NCBI RefSeq assembly: GCF_900112285.1
Contig: NZ_FOKZ01000011.1
Coordinates: 89,706-153,705 of the forward strand
DNA length: 64,000 nucleotides
DNA from: Polaromonas sp. OV174
GTDB lineage: Bacteria > Pseudomonadota > Gammaproteobacteria > Burkholderiales > Burkholderiaceae_C
Direction: 5' to 3'
The notes below the pieces were generated by a model. The model was not told where the DNA came from, did not search any database, and worked only from the letters and a program-made list of their open reading frames with translations. The translations under genes and the position numbers were made by a program. Each line of letters opens with the position of its first letter. Positions within the stretch are counted from its first letter, which is position 1. Shown piece by piece: positions 1-9,167 of the stretch.

Positions 1-623
1 GCCGCGCCCTCCATCTCCACCGCCAGCACGGGATGGCCGGCAGCCATCAGGGCATCGCGCAACACCCTGGACTCTTCTGCCCCAGAGACAAAGCGATCAC
101 CGCTGGCAATCAGGCCCTGATGTACACGGGCGCCAGGGAAGCTCTGGACTGCCCCAGCCTCCTGGCCCCCGGAGGGCTCACTTGCCAGCGCGGCGCAAGC
201 CGCCTTGAACAGCAGGGCCGTCAGCGCCGCGTCCGCCTGGAAGCGGGTCCGGCCATACAAGGGCACTTCGTAACGCGGAAACAGCGGCGAGGCATCCAGG
301 TCATGCTGCACGAAATCAGTGGCGACCACCACATCGCCCACACTCACGCCCTCACCCAAGCCACCGGCCACGCCGGTAAACACAATGCGCTGCACGCCCA
401 AACGCTCTATCAAGGCGGTGGCGGTGGTGGCGGCAGCGACCTTGCCAATTTTCGACAATGCCAGCACAACAGGCTGGCCATGCAGTTCGCCCAGCCAGAA
501 GTCACGGCCAGCATGGCTGAGCTTGCGCGGCTGCTGCAACAAGTCGATCAGGCCATGCTGCTCCTGGGCGAGGGCACTGAGAATGGCGGTAGGCGCGGTG
601 GCAGGCTGGAGGTGAAATGACAT
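1..623 (-). CDS. 5'-methylthioadenosine/S-adenosylhomocysteine nucleosidase (partial)
   Basis: Phosphorylase-superfamily nucleosidase, expected to cleave methylthioadenosine or S-adenosylhomocysteine to adenine and a thiopentose in the cytoplasm. The reverse strand from the ATG at 621-623 reads MSFHLQPATAPTAIL, then SKIGKVAAATTATALIERL, FTGVAGGLGEGVSVGDVV, GLIASGDRFVSG and VLAVEMEGAA, which are the usual nucleoside-phosphorylase landmarks (GVAG, SGDxF, VEMEGAA). The C-terminus lies beyond the left edge. About 12-15 extra residues between the central barrel and the GLIASGD motif coincide with GC-rich DNA that resembles the repeat described at 8301-8352. Family assignment is firm; substrate choice between MTA, SAH and related nucleosides is not shown. 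Confidence 0.85.
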   Translation of the reverse strand, partial: MSFHLQPATAPTAILSALAQEQHGLIDLLQQPRKLSHAGRDFWLGELHGQPVVLALSKIGKVAAATTATALIERLGVQRIVFTGVAGGLGEGVSVGDVVVATDFVQHDLDASPLFPRYEVPLYGRTRFQADAALTALLFKAACAALASEPSGGQEAGAVQSFPGARVHQGLIASGDRFVSGAEESRVLRDALMAAGHPVLAVEMEGA

Positions 624-665
624 CGGCTGATTTTGCCGCCAAAGCACTTGTCGGCAAGGCATAGG

Positions 666-692
666 CAAAAAAAGAGGCGACTCGCGTCGCCC
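666..692 (-). terminator. Rho-independent terminator of fadD
   Basis: On the minus strand a GGCGAC/GTCGCC stem with a four-base loop (676-691) is followed directly by a run of seven T residues. It lies about 55 bases past the fadD stop codon. Confidence 0.8.
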
Positions 693-745
693 CTGGAAAA
701 CCTTTTCAGGCTCTAAAACTGTTGTCTTGCGATTGCGTTAAACGC

Positions 746-2434
746 TCACTTCTTGTCGCGCAACTCCCGACGCAGGATTTTTCCCACTGGCGTTTTGGGT
801 AGGTCGGCACGAAACTCGATCAACTTGGGCTGTTTGTAGCCGGTGAGATTGGCCCTGCAGTAGTCACGCACCTGCGCCTCGCTCAAGTCGGGATTCTTCT
901 TGACAATCACCAGCTTGACGGCTTCACCCGTCTTCTCGTCGGCCACGCCGACGCAGGCGCACTCCATCACGCCATCCATCTTGCCCACCACGTCCTCGAT
1001 CTCATTGGGATAGACATTGAAACCGCTGACCAGAATCATGTCCTTCTTGCGATCCACGATCTTGAAGAAGCCGTTGGCATCCTGCACGCCGATGTCGCCG
1101 GATTTGAAATAGCCATCGAGCGTCATGACCTTGGCGGTTTCATCGGGACGCTGCCAGTAGCCGGCCATGACTTGCGGGCCCTTGATGGCGATCTCGCCAG
1201 GCTGGCCGGGCGGCACTTCGTTGCCGTCGTCATCCAGCAGCTTGAAGTAGGTCCCGGGAATCGGCACGCCAATGGTGCCGGTAAAGGCCTTGCTATTGGT
1301 CGGGTTGCAGCTGGCCGAAGGCGAGGTCTCCGAGAGGCCATAGCCCTCGCAGACCGGGCAACCGGTTTTCGCCAGCCACAGCTTGGCCACCGCGCTTTGC
1401 ACAGCCATGCCGCCACCCAGAGAAATTTTCAGATGCGACCAATCCACGGTATTGAAGTCCGGGTGATTGGCCAGGCCGTTAAACAGCGTGTTGACGGCCG
1501 GAAAGCTGTTGACCTTGTGCTTGGAGAGCTCCTTGAGCACCGCCGGAAGATCACGCGGGTTGGGGATCAGGATGTTTTTGCCGCCGGTACGCATGCCCAG
1601 CATCATGTTCACGGTAAAGGCGAAGATGTGATACAGCGGCAGCGCGCAGACATAGACCGGTTGCACACCGGCCGGCATGCTGGCCATGGCCGGGCCGTTC
1701 CAGGCCTCCGATTGCAGCACGTTGGCAATCACGTTGCGATGCAGCAGCACCGCGCCCTTGGAGACGCCGGTGGTGCCGCCGGTGTACTGCAGCACGGCCA
1801 CGTCGTCGGGTTTGATGTCGGGGCGTTTGAGCGTGCCACGGGTGCCCTGAGCCAGCGCCTCGTTAAAGCGCACCGCGCCCGGCAGGTTGAAAGCCGGCAC
1901 CATCTTCTTGACGTTGCGCACCACATAGTTGACCAGCGTGCCCTTGAGCAGCCCCAGCTGGTCGCCCATGGCGCACAGCACCACATGCTTGACCGGCGTG
2001 CTGGCAATGCACTGCTCCAGCGTGTTGGCAAAATTCTCGATGATGACAATGGCCTTGGCACCCGAGTCCTTCAACTGGTGCTCCAGCTCGCGCGGCGTGT
2101 AGAGCGGATTGACATTGACCACCACATAACCGGCACGCAGTATGGCGGCGACAGCCACCGGGTACTGCGGCACGTTGGGCATCATGATGGCGACGCGGTC
2201 GCCCTTGGCCAGACCCAGGCCTTGCAGGTAGGCGGCAAAGGCGAGCGACAGGCTGTCGATCTGGCCGAAGCTGATCTCCTTGCCCATGAAGCTGTAAGCC
2301 ACGCGGCTGCCATGCTTCTTGAAACTCTCCTCCATCAAGGCCACCAGCGACGGGTACTGTGACGGGTCTATATCCGCGGGAACGTCCGCGGGATAGGCCT
2401 TGAGCCACGGGCGGTCAATGGTGGATGCATTCAT
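746..2434 (-). CDS. fadD: Long-chain fatty-acid--CoA ligase
   Basis: ATP-dependent acyl-CoA synthetase that activates imported long-chain fatty acids for beta-oxidation, probably at the inner face of the membrane. About 562 residues, the usual FadD length. Visible ANL-superfamily motifs are the P-loop YTGGTTGVSKGA (about residue 215-226), the GYGLSETSP adenylate-binding segment, the hinge SGDIGVQDANGFFKIVDRKKD and the C-terminal lysine motif KTPVGKILRREL. The start at 2434 (MNASTIDRP) is preferred over 2449 because a GGAG ribosome site sits about nine bases before it. It appears monocistronic, with its own terminator. Confidence 0.93.
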   Translation of the reverse strand: MNASTIDRPWLKAYPADVPADIDPSQYPSLVALMEESFKKHGSRVAYSFMGKEISFGQIDSLSLAFAAYLQGLGLAKGDRVAIMMPNVPQYPVAVAAILRAGYVVVNVNPLYTPRELEHQLKDSGAKAIVIIENFANTLEQCIASTPVKHVVLCAMGDQLGLLKGTLVNYVVRNVKKMVPAFNLPGAVRFNEALAQGTRGTLKRPDIKPDDVAVLQYTGGTTGVSKGAVLLHRNVIANVLQSEAWNGPAMASMPAGVQPVYVCALPLYHIFAFTVNMMLGMRTGGKNILIPNPRDLPAVLKELSKHKVNSFPAVNTLFNGLANHPDFNTVDWSHLKISLGGGMAVQSAVAKLWLAKTGCPVCEGYGLSETSPSASCNPTNSKAFTGTIGVPIPGTYFKLLDDDGNEVPPGQPGEIAIKGPQVMAGYWQRPDETAKVMTLDGYFKSGDIGVQDANGFFKIVDRKKDMILVSGFNVYPNEIEDVVGKMDGVMECACVGVADEKTGEAVKLVIVKKNPDLSEAQVRDYCRANLTGYKQPKLIEFRADLPKTPVGKILRRELRDKK

Positions 2435-2594
2435 GCTTGTCGTCTCCATTACGTCTGCTTACTGCTCCGCATTCTCAGGGCAGACCCATGTCATGACTAT
2501 TACGTTTTCCCTAGGAAGCCGAAGAAATCCAAAGAGAGACGCCTCTAATCGAAGCGCGCCATGGCTGAAAACCAGCCAGGCGCAGGCCGCCCGA

Positions 2595-4082
2595 TTATTC
2601 GATCGCCTTGCCCATGTCTTCAATCACCTTTTTGGCGTCGCCAAACACCATCATGGTCTTGTCCATGTAAAAGAGTTCGTTGTCCAGACCGGCATAGCCG
2701 GCCGCCATGGAGCGCTTGTTGACGATGACGGTCTTGGCCTTGTAGGCCTCCAGAATCGGCATGCCGTAAATCGCGCTGCCCTTGACATGCGCAGCCGGGT
2801 TCACCACGTCGTTGGCGCCCAGAATGATGGCCACATCGGCCTGGCCGAACTCGGCGTTGATGTCTTCCATCTCGAACACCTGGTCATAAGGCACTTCGGC
2901 CTCGGCCAGCAAAACGTTCATGTGGCCAGGCATGCGGCCGGCCACCGGGTGAATCGCGTACTTGACTTTCACACCCTTGTGGATGAGTTTTTCGGCCAGC
3001 TCGTTGACCGCATGCTGGGCTCGCGCCACCGCTAGGCCGTAGCCCGGCACGATGATCACGGTCTCGGCATTGCCCAGGATGTAGGCCGCGTCGTCGGCCG
3101 AACCCGACTTGACCGGGCGCTGCTCTTTGGCCCCGGCCGTAGCTGTCGCGGCTTCACCGCCAAACCCCCCCAGGATCACGTTGAAGAAGGAGCGGTTCAT
3201 CGCCTTGCACATGATGTAGGACAGGATGGCGCCCGACGACCCGACCAGCGAACCGGCAATGATCAACATGGCGTTGTTGAGCGAAAAGCCGATGCCGGCC
3301 GCGGCCCAGCCCGAGTAACTGTTGAGCATGGACACCACCACCGGCATGTCGGCCCCGCCTATCGGAATGATGATCAGAACACCCATCACGAAGGCCAGTG
3401 CCAGCATGGCAAAAAAGGCCGGCCAGCTTTCAGTGAAAACAAACACCAGCCCCAATGCCACCATGGCCAGGCCCAGCACCAGGTTGAGCATGTGCTGGCC
3501 CTTGAACTGCACCGGCGCGCCCTGGAACAAGCGGAACTTGTACTTGCCCGACAGTTTGCCGAAAGCGATCACCGAACCACTGAAGGTGATGGCGCCTATG
3601 GCCGCTCCCAGAAACAACTCCAGCCGGTTGCCCGCCGGAATCGGGAAGCGCGCCAGGCCTTCAAACACCACCGTGCCCACGGGCGTGCTGGCGCCCAGCA
3701 AGGCGGCGATGGGCTTGCCGGTGATGCCAAAGGCCCAGGGCTCGGCCACTGCGGCCACCGCGATGAACACCGCCGCCAGGCCGATCATGCTGTGCATGAA
3801 GGCCACCAGCTCAGGCATCTTGGTCATCTCGACGCGTTTGGCCATCAAGGTGCCGGCACCACCACCAACCACCAAGGCCGCCAGCACGTAAACCATGCCC
3901 TCGGCCTTGCCGCCCGAAGTCTCCACGATCAGCGCGCCCGTGGTCAGCACGGCGATCGCCATGCCCAGCATGCCAAATACATTGCCACGAATCGAGGTGG
4001 TCGGATGCGACAGGCCTTTAAGCGCCTGGATGAAAAAAACCGAAGCCACCAAGTAGAGCAGCGTAACGAGGTTCATGCTCAT
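2595..4082 (-). CDS. pntB: NAD(P) transhydrogenase subunit beta
   Basis: Membrane and NADP-binding subunit of the proton-translocating transhydrogenase, which uses the proton gradient to make NADPH from NADH. The first roughly 280 residues are a series of hydrophobic helices. The C-terminal dIII domain carries IIVPGYGLAVARAQHAVNEL and ILGANDVVNPAA, both characteristic of NADP binding. At 495 residues it is slightly longer than most PntB. The start overlaps the stop of the preceding subunit (ATGA-type, 4079-4082), consistent with translational coupling in a pntAa-pntAb-pntB operon. Confidence 0.95.
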   Translation of the reverse strand: MSMNLVTLLYLVASVFFIQALKGLSHPTTSIRGNVFGMLGMAIAVLTTGALIVETSGGKAEGMVYVLAALVVGGGAGTLMAKRVEMTKMPELVAFMHSMIGLAAVFIAVAAVAEPWAFGITGKPIAALLGASTPVGTVVFEGLARFPIPAGNRLELFLGAAIGAITFSGSVIAFGKLSGKYKFRLFQGAPVQFKGQHMLNLVLGLAMVALGLVFVFTESWPAFFAMLALAFVMGVLIIIPIGGADMPVVVSMLNSYSGWAAAGIGFSLNNAMLIIAGSLVGSSGAILSYIMCKAMNRSFFNVILGGFGGEAATATAGAKEQRPVKSGSADDAAYILGNAETVIIVPGYGLAVARAQHAVNELAEKLIHKGVKVKYAIHPVAGRMPGHMNVLLAEAEVPYDQVFEMEDINAEFGQADVAIILGANDVVNPAAHVKGSAIYGMPILEAYKAKTVIVNKRSMAAGYAGLDNELFYMDKTMMVFGDAKKVIEDMGKAIE

Positions 4083-4417
4083 TTGGCCGCTCCTTCTACC
4101 GCGCCTGGCGTGACGGCTGGGGCTTTCTTTTCCTTCTTCCTGAACATCTCAAGCATCCGGCGCGTCACCAGAAAGCCGCCGAAGACGTTCACCGCCGCCA
4201 GCGCCACGGCCAGCACGCCCATGGTCTTGCCCAGGCCAGTTTCAGTCAGTGCCGCGGCCAGCATGGCGCCGACGATGACGATGGCCGAGATCGCGTTGGT
4301 CACCGCCATCAGCGGCGTATGCAATGCCGGCGTGACGGTCCAGACCACGTGGTAGCCCACGTAAATGGCCAATACAAAAATAATCAGGTTGATGATGGTG
4401 GGTGACACGACATCCAT
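4079..4417 (-). CDS. pntAb: NAD(P) transhydrogenase subunit alpha, membrane part
   Basis: Small 112-residue subunit corresponding to the C-terminal membrane segment of a one-piece PntA. It has three or four hydrophobic helices (for example IINLIIFVLAIYVGYHVVW and ISAIVIVGAMLAAAL), the family signature TPALHTPLMAVTNAIS, and a charged C-terminal tail (MFRKKEKK). It lies between the NAD-binding subunit and PntB, with a 52-base gap upstream and an overlap downstream. The split alpha subunit is common in beta- and alpha-proteobacteria. Confidence 0.95.
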   Translation of the reverse strand: MDVVSPTIINLIIFVLAIYVGYHVVWTVTPALHTPLMAVTNAISAIVIVGAMLAAALTETGLGKTMGVLAVALAAVNVFGGFLVTRRMLEMFRKKEKKAPAVTPGAVEGAAK

Positions 4418-4469
4418 GGTCTTCTCCTCTTGTCCGTAAAGGGCGGCGCTGGGCTGGCCCCGAATTGAT

Positions 4470-5585
4470 TTATTTCTTTTTGACTTCGCCGTTTTGCGTC
4501 ATCAGACAGGCCGCCACGATATCGTCCTCAAGATCGATAGTGAGCGCACCGTCCTTGCTGATGATGAGCTTGAGGAAGTCGAGCAGGTTGCGTGCGTAGA
4601 GCGCGCTGGCATCGGCCGCCACCAAAGCCGGCAGATTGGTCTCGCCGATCAGCGTCACGCCGTTCTTGATCACGGTTTTCCCGGGCTCGGTCAGCGGGCA
4701 GTTGCCGCCTTGCGGCGCCGCCAGGTCAACAATCACGCTACCGGGCTTCATGGACTTGACCATCTCTTCGGTCACCAGCACCGGTGCGGCGCGGCCGGGG
4801 ATCAGTGCGGTGGTGATGACCACATCGGCCTGCGCCACGCGCTTGGCGACTTCCGCCTTCTGGCGCTCCAGCCAGCTGGCCGGCATGGGCTTGGCATAAC
4901 CACCCACGCCGACGGCGGCTTCGCGCTCTTCATCGGTTTCATAGGCCACGTCAATGAACTTGGCGCCCAGCGATTCGACCTGCTCCTTCACGCTGGGGCG
5001 CACGTCGCTGGCTTCAATCACGGCGCCCAGGCGCTTGGCCGTGGCAATGGCCTGCAGGCCGGCCACGCCAACACCCAGGATCACCACGCGGGCGGCCTTG
5101 ACCGTGCCGGCGGCCGTCATCAGCATGGGGAAGAAGCGCTGGTATTTTTCGGCCGCCATCATCACGGCCTTGTAGCCGGCGATGTTGGCCTGCGACGACA
5201 ACACGTCCATGCTTTGCGCACGGCTGGTGCGTGGCGCGGCTTCCAGCGCAAACGAAGTCAACTGGGCCGCGGCCAGCCTTTGCAGACCGCTCGCATCAAA
5301 GGGGTTGAGCATGCCGACCAGCACGCCGCCGGAGCGGGCCAGCGCCATTTCACTGTCCAGCGGGCAGCGCACCTTGAGCACGATGTCGGCGGCATAAGCG
5401 CCTGCGGCATCGGTGATCTCGACACCGACCGCGGCATAAGCCTCATCGGTCACGCTGGCTGCGACGCCGGCTCCCGACTGAACCCGGACCGTATGGCCCT
5501 GGGATTTGAGCTTCTTCGCGGTTTCGGGCGTCATAGCGACGCGTGTTTCTCCAGCCGTGATTTCGGCGGGTACCCCAATCAGCAT
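4470..5585 (-). CDS. pntAa: NAD(P) transhydrogenase subunit alpha, NAD-binding part
   Basis: Soluble dI domain of the transhydrogenase, homologous to alanine dehydrogenase. It begins MLIGVPAEITAGETRVAMTP and holds the Rossmann segment VVILGVGVAGLQAIATAKRLG followed by EASDVR, and ends LEDDIVAACLMTQNGEVKKK. The start at 5585 gives about 371 residues and has a good GAGGAG ribosome site. An in-frame start 51 codons upstream (5738) would add sequence with no family counterpart. It is the first gene of the pnt operon, about 220 bases beyond the mmsA stop. Confidence 0.94.
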   Translation of the reverse strand: MLIGVPAEITAGETRVAMTPETAKKLKSQGHTVRVQSGAGVAASVTDEAYAAVGVEITDAAGAYAADIVLKVRCPLDSEMALARSGGVLVGMLNPFDASGLQRLAAAQLTSFALEAAPRTSRAQSMDVLSSQANIAGYKAVMMAAEKYQRFFPMLMTAAGTVKAARVVILGVGVAGLQAIATAKRLGAVIEASDVRPSVKEQVESLGAKFIDVAYETDEEREAAVGVGGYAKPMPASWLERQKAEVAKRVAQADVVITTALIPGRAAPVLVTEEMVKSMKPGSVIVDLAAPQGGNCPLTEPGKTVIKNGVTLIGETNLPALVAADASALYARNLLDFLKLIISKDGALTIDLEDDIVAACLMTQNGEVKKK

Positions 5586-5728
5586 GGGTGTCTCCTCAGT
5601 ATTTTGTTTTTTTGGAGGCTCCAGGTGAGCCGCGTTTGCATTTTCAGCTGGCTTGGAGCTTACATGAGTTTCATCAACTCTTCTCAAAGCAGACTGGCTT
5701 CCATGACTACAGGGCAAGCCCAAAGACA

Positions 5729-5767
5729 GCAGCCCCATCAGCCGTGCTTGCCGGCTGATGGGGCTGC
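5729..5767 (-). terminator. Strong hairpin after mmsA
   Basis: Two perfectly complementary 16-base arms (5729-5744 and 5752-5767, arm GCAGCCCCATCAGCCG) with a seven-base loop lie 37 bases past the mmsA stop, between it and pntAa. The minus-strand tail is only moderately T-rich (TGTCTTT), so this is either a terminator or an mRNA-stabilising hairpin. Confidence 0.65.
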
Positions 5768-5803
5768 GTCTGAAATGTCGGTGCAGACTGCTGTTCGTGG
5801 CCC

Positions 5804-7321
5804 TTACTTCGCCGTCGGCATCACGAATTCGGCACCCTTGCCTATGCTTTCGGGCCAGCGCTGCATGATGGATTTTTGCTTGGTGTAGAAGCGAACACCC
5901 TCTTCGCCATATGCGTGCATGTCGCCGAACAGACTCTTCTTCCAGCCGCCGAAACCATGCCAGGCCATGGGCACAGGAATGGGCACATTGATGCCGACCA
6001 TACCAACCTGAATGCGGCGACCGAATTCCCGGGCCACGTGGCCGTCGCGGGTAAAGCAGCTCACACCGTTGCCAAATTCGTGGGCGTTGATCAGGTCAAC
6101 CGCCTGTGCGAAGTCCTTCACCCGCACGCAACCGAGCACCGGTCCGAAGATCTCTTCCTTGTAGATGCGCATCTCGGGCGTGACATGGTCAAACAGCGTG
6201 CCGCCCATCCAGAAACCGTTGTCGCAACCCTCGCCGGCGCTGGCGCCCTTGAACGTGCGACCGTCGACCAGCATCTTCGCGCCTTCCTTGACGCCCTGCT
6301 CGATGTAGCCGGTGATGCGCTCATGTGCCGCACGGGTCACGATGGGGCCCATCTCAGCGGCCAGGTTCTCGCCGTTCAGCACTTGCAGCGTCTTGGTGCG
6401 CGCTTGCAGCATAGGCACCAGTTTGTCCGCCACGTCACCGACCAGCACGGCGACAGAAATCGCCATGCAGCGCTCGCCGGCAGAGCCATAACCCGCGCCG
6501 ATCAAGGCATCCACGGCTTGCTCCAGATCGGCATCGGGCATGACGACCATGTGGTTCTTCGCGCCACCCAAAGCCTGCACGCGCTTGCCGTGGTGGGCGC
6601 CGGTTTCGTAGATGTAGTTGGCGATGGGGGTTGAACCGACAAAGCTGATGGCCTTCACGTCAGGGTGCACCAGCAAGGCGTCCACGGCCTCCTTGTCACC
6701 CTGCACGACGTTGAACACGCCGTGCGGCAATCCGGCCTGCGTCAGCAACTCGGCCATGAAGAGGCTGGGTGTCGGATCAATCGGGCTGGGCTTGAGCACA
6801 AAGGTGTTGCCCGCGGCAATGGCCACCGGAAACATCCACATCGGCACCATGACGGGGAAGTTGAAAGGCGTGATGCCGGCCACCACACCAAGCGGCTGGC
6901 GCAAGGTCCAGTTGTCTATGCCCGTGGAGACCTGATCGGTGAAGTCACCCTTGAGCAATTGCGGAATGCCGCAGGCAAATTCGACGATGTCTATGCCGCG
7001 CGCGACTTCGCCCTGCGCATCGGTGAACACCTTGCCGTGCTCGGCCGTGATCATGTGGGCCAGCTTGTCCTTGTTCTGGTTCAGCAATTCAAGGAACTTG
7101 AACATCACACGGGCGCGGCGGATGGGCGGCGTGTCCGCCCAGGCCGGGAAAGCCGCTTGCGCCGACGCGACCGCAGCCTGCACTTCGGCCGTGCTGGCCA
7201 GAGCCACCTTGGCAGAGACCGCGCCGGTGGCGGGATTGAAAACATCCTGGCTACGGCCAGCTGGCGGCGTGACGGTACGCCCCTGGATGTAGTGACCGAT
7301 GGTGGCGAGAGAAGAAGACAT
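5804..7321 (-). CDS. mmsA: CoA-acylating methylmalonate-semialdehyde dehydrogenase
   Basis: Aldehyde dehydrogenase of valine, pyrimidine and inositol breakdown, converting (methyl)malonate semialdehyde plus CoA and NAD to propionyl- or acetyl-CoA. Family features include [19 protein letters not shown], the NAD loop [13 protein letters not shown], the catalytic cysteine in [11 protein letters not shown], and [16 protein letters not shown] C-terminal sequence (seen as [12 protein letters not shown]). About 505 residues from the ATG at 7321, which has an AAGGA site eight bases upstream; a TTG at 7330 is also possible. A LysR gene is transcribed divergently 164 bases away and probably controls it. 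Confidence 0.92.
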   Translation of the reverse strand: MSSSLATIGHYIQGRTVTPPAGRSQDVFNPATGAVSAKVALASTAEVQAAVASAQAAFPAWADTPPIRRARVMFKFLELLNQNKDKLAHMITAEHGKVFTDAQGEVARGIDIVEFACGIPQLLKGDFTDQVSTGIDNWTLRQPLGVVAGITPFNFPVMVPMWMFPVAIAAGNTFVLKPSPIDPTPSLFMAELLTQAGLPHGVFNVVQGDKEAVDALLVHPDVKAISFVGSTPIANYIYETGAHHGKRVQALGGAKNHMVVMPDADLEQAVDALIGAGYGSAGERCMAISVAVLVGDVADKLVPMLQARTKTLQVLNGENLAAEMGPIVTRAAHERITGYIEQGVKEGAKMLVDGRTFKGASAGEGCDNGFWMGGTLFDHVTPEMRIYKEEIFGPVLGCVRVKDFAQAVDLINAHEFGNGVSCFTRDGHVAREFGRRIQVGMVGINVPIPVPMAWHGFGGWKKSLFGDMHAYGEEGVRFYTKQKSIMQRWPESIGKGAEFVMPTAK

Positions 7322-7426
7322 GACGGGCAATCCTTTGAAATGGCGGGGGCAACAGGCCCCATCAACTTGGCAAACTGCAGTCTAGGCGCCACCGAGGCAA
7401 TTGATAATGCCCATTTTTCCGATTAC

Positions 7427-7448
7427 ATTGTTCACTTTTCTGAACAAT
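7427..7448. promoter_or_regulatory. Palindromic operator candidate between mmsA and lysR
   Basis: Two perfect eight-base arms, ATTGTTCA and TGAACAAT, separated by CTTTTC. The site fits the LysR T-N11-A rule and lies in the divergent promoter region, 38 bases before the LysR start. Confidence 0.55.
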
Positions 7449-7485
7449 CAAACCTTTCTCACCTTATCCCTAAGGGGTCCCGTCC

Positions 7486-8571
7486 GTGTCTTCCGACCAG
7501 CTCTCTCCCCTGATCGCCGACCTGCACCTTCTCACGGTGCTGGCCGCCACCCGCAGCTTTACCGAAACCGCGCGCCGCCTGGGTGTTTCCAAGGCATCGG
7601 CCAGCATGCGCATCAGCGAGCTGGAGCGCGCCGCCGGGGTCTTGCTGGTGCGCCGCACCACGCGCTCGGTTGGCCTGACCGAGGCCGGCCAGCAACTGGT
7701 CCATGAAATGCAGCCGGCCTTCAACCGCATCAGCGAAAGCTATAACGCGGCCCGCGACCTGGTCGGCGCACCGCGCGGCCTGGTCCGGGTGACGGCACCG
7801 GTCGCGCTGGGGCGCCAGCACCTGGCGCCTTGCGTGGCGGCCTTTTTGCAACGCTTTCCCGACATTCACATCGAGCTGGAGCTGACCGACCGTTTCGTCA
7901 ACCTGGCCAACGAAGGTTTCGATCTGGCCATACGCCACACCAACACCGTGCCCGAGACCCATGTGGCCTGGGTGCTGTGCGAAACCCGCGCCAGCCTGAT
8001 GGCCAGCCCGCAGTATCTGGCGCGGCGCGGCATGCCCATGCATCCGTCCGAGTTGAGCGCGCACGACTGCCTGCTCTACCTGCGCGACAGCCATGCCGGC
8101 AACTGGACCTTTGTGCGCCAGCTGGCGCGCAAGGGCAAGCGCCAGTTCGCCGAGCCGGCGCTGGAGCGCCTTGGCGTCAGCGTCGCCGGCACGCTCAAGG
8201 TCAACAACAGCGAGGTGCTGCGCGACGCCCTGCTGGCCGGCCTGGGCATAGGCCTGCTGCCGGACTTCAGCATGCCGCTGGACATGGCCCCCACGCTTGT
8301 CGCTGCGCGTACTGCGCTGCCCCCCGAGGGGGCTGGCCTTGCTTGGGGCGGCCCGGCGCAGCGGCCTATGACCCCCGCGCTGTCCACCTGCCAGACGCTG
8401 GTGCCGGTCTTGCCCGACTGGCAGGTGCAGGGCTTTTTCGGCGAGCGCATTTACGCCCTGCGGCCCTGGTCGGCCCAAGTGCCCAAGGCGGTGCAATGCC
8501 TGGTCGAGCATTTGCGCCAGAGCTTTGCCCAGGGGTTCGGTGCCGCGATGGCGTCGCCCGCGCCTCGTTAA
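7486..8571 (+). CDS. LysR-family transcriptional regulator with an in-frame repeat insert
   Basis: DNA-binding regulator. The N-terminal winged helix-turn-helix is clear (LTVLAATRSFTETARRLGVSKASASMRISELE, residues about 15-46), followed by the periplasmic-binding-protein-like effector domain (VRVTAPVALGRQHLAP, DLAIRHT). The GTG start has an AAGGGG site nine bases upstream. It is divergent from mmsA, so mmsA is the likely target. At 361 residues it is about 50 longer than usual. Roughly 27 extra residues near residue 272-300 (rich in A, P, G) are encoded by the GC-rich repeat at 8301-8352, between GLLPDFSMP and TLVPVLPDW, which are normally adjacent. Confidence 0.88.
   Translation: MSSDQLSPLIADLHLLTVLAATRSFTETARRLGVSKASASMRISELERAAGVLLVRRTTRSVGLTEAGQQLVHEMQPAFNRISESYNAARDLVGAPRGLVRVTAPVALGRQHLAPCVAAFLQRFPDIHIELELTDRFVNLANEGFDLAIRHTNTVPETHVAWVLCETRASLMASPQYLARRGMPMHPSELSAHDCLLYLRDSHAGNWTFVRQLARKGKRQFAEPALERLGVSVAGTLKVNNSEVLRDALLAGLGIGLLPDFSMPLDMAPTLVAARTALPPEGAGLAWGGPAQRPMTPALSTCQTLVPVLPDWQVQGFFGERIYALRPWSAQVPKAVQCLVEHLRQSFAQGFGAAMASPAPR
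8301..8352 (+). repeat. GC-rich dispersed repeat inside the LysR coding sequence
   Basis: A 52-base segment centred on the palindrome GCCCCCCGAGGGGGC, followed by CTTGCTTGGGGCGG. It matches the reverse complement of 58376-58427 at about 40 of 52 positions. It is in frame and adds residues to the LysR effector domain. Confidence 0.7.
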
Positions 8572-8597
8572 GGCCGGTGTCATGAAGGACACGGATA

Positions 8598-9116
8598 ATG
8601 CGCGCGATGAATACACGATGGAAACCCAACGTCACTGTGGCTGCGGTCATTGCTCGCGACTTCGACGGCGTCCAGAAATTCCTGCTGGTCGAAGAGGCTA
8701 CCCGGGATGGCTTGAAGCTCAACAACCCCGCTGGTCACCTCGACCCCGGCGAAGACCCGATACACGGCTGCCGTCGGGAAACGCTGGAAGAAACCGCCTT
8801 TCATTTCACGCCCACGGCGCTGGTTGGCGTCTATCTCTCGCGCTTCGAGCGACTGACACCCGGCCATGAAGCGCCGCAAGACATCACCTATCTGCGCTTT
8901 GCCTTTTGCGGCGAACTGGGCGAACAGGTCGCCGGCCAGCCGCTGGACCATGGCATTGTGCGCACGCTGTGGCTGAGCGCCGACGAAATCAGAGCGTGCA
9001 CTCACATGCACCGTTCGCCTTTGCTGCTCAGCTGCATGGAAGACTACCTGGCCGGTAAGCGCTACCCGCTGGAGCTTTTGACCACCGACCCCAGCGTGTA
9101 CCTGGCCAAGCCTTGA
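8598..9116 (+). CDS. Nudix hydrolase, NudJ-like
   Basis: Hydrolase of nucleoside diphosphate-linked compounds; the NudJ branch dephosphorylates pyrophosphorylated nucleotides and hydroxymethylpyrimidine pyrophosphate. The Nudix box is intact: GHLDPGEDPIHGCRRETLEE (about residues 46-65), satisfying Gx5Ex7REUxEExG. 172 residues. Starts at 8598 or at the second ATG (8607), with AAGGA upstream. It directly precedes mnmA by 51 bases, the arrangement seen for nudJ-mnmA in many proteobacteria, where the pair is often cotranscribed. Confidence 0.88.
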   Translation: MRAMNTRWKPNVTVAAVIARDFDGVQKFLLVEEATRDGLKLNNPAGHLDPGEDPIHGCRRETLEETAFHFTPTALVGVYLSRFERLTPGHEAPQDITYLRFAFCGELGEQVAGQPLDHGIVRTLWLSADEIRACTHMHRSPLLLSCMEDYLAGKRYPLELLTTDPSVYLAKP

Positions 9117-9167
9117 GATAAAGACCCGAGACGCTGGGCGCCTGAGCATAAAACCTAAAATGGTGCC

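Noticed and set aside
1172..2362. A 396-codon open frame on the plus strand across fadD
   Set aside because: Entirely antisense to fadD, with shadow-like composition and no recognisable domain.
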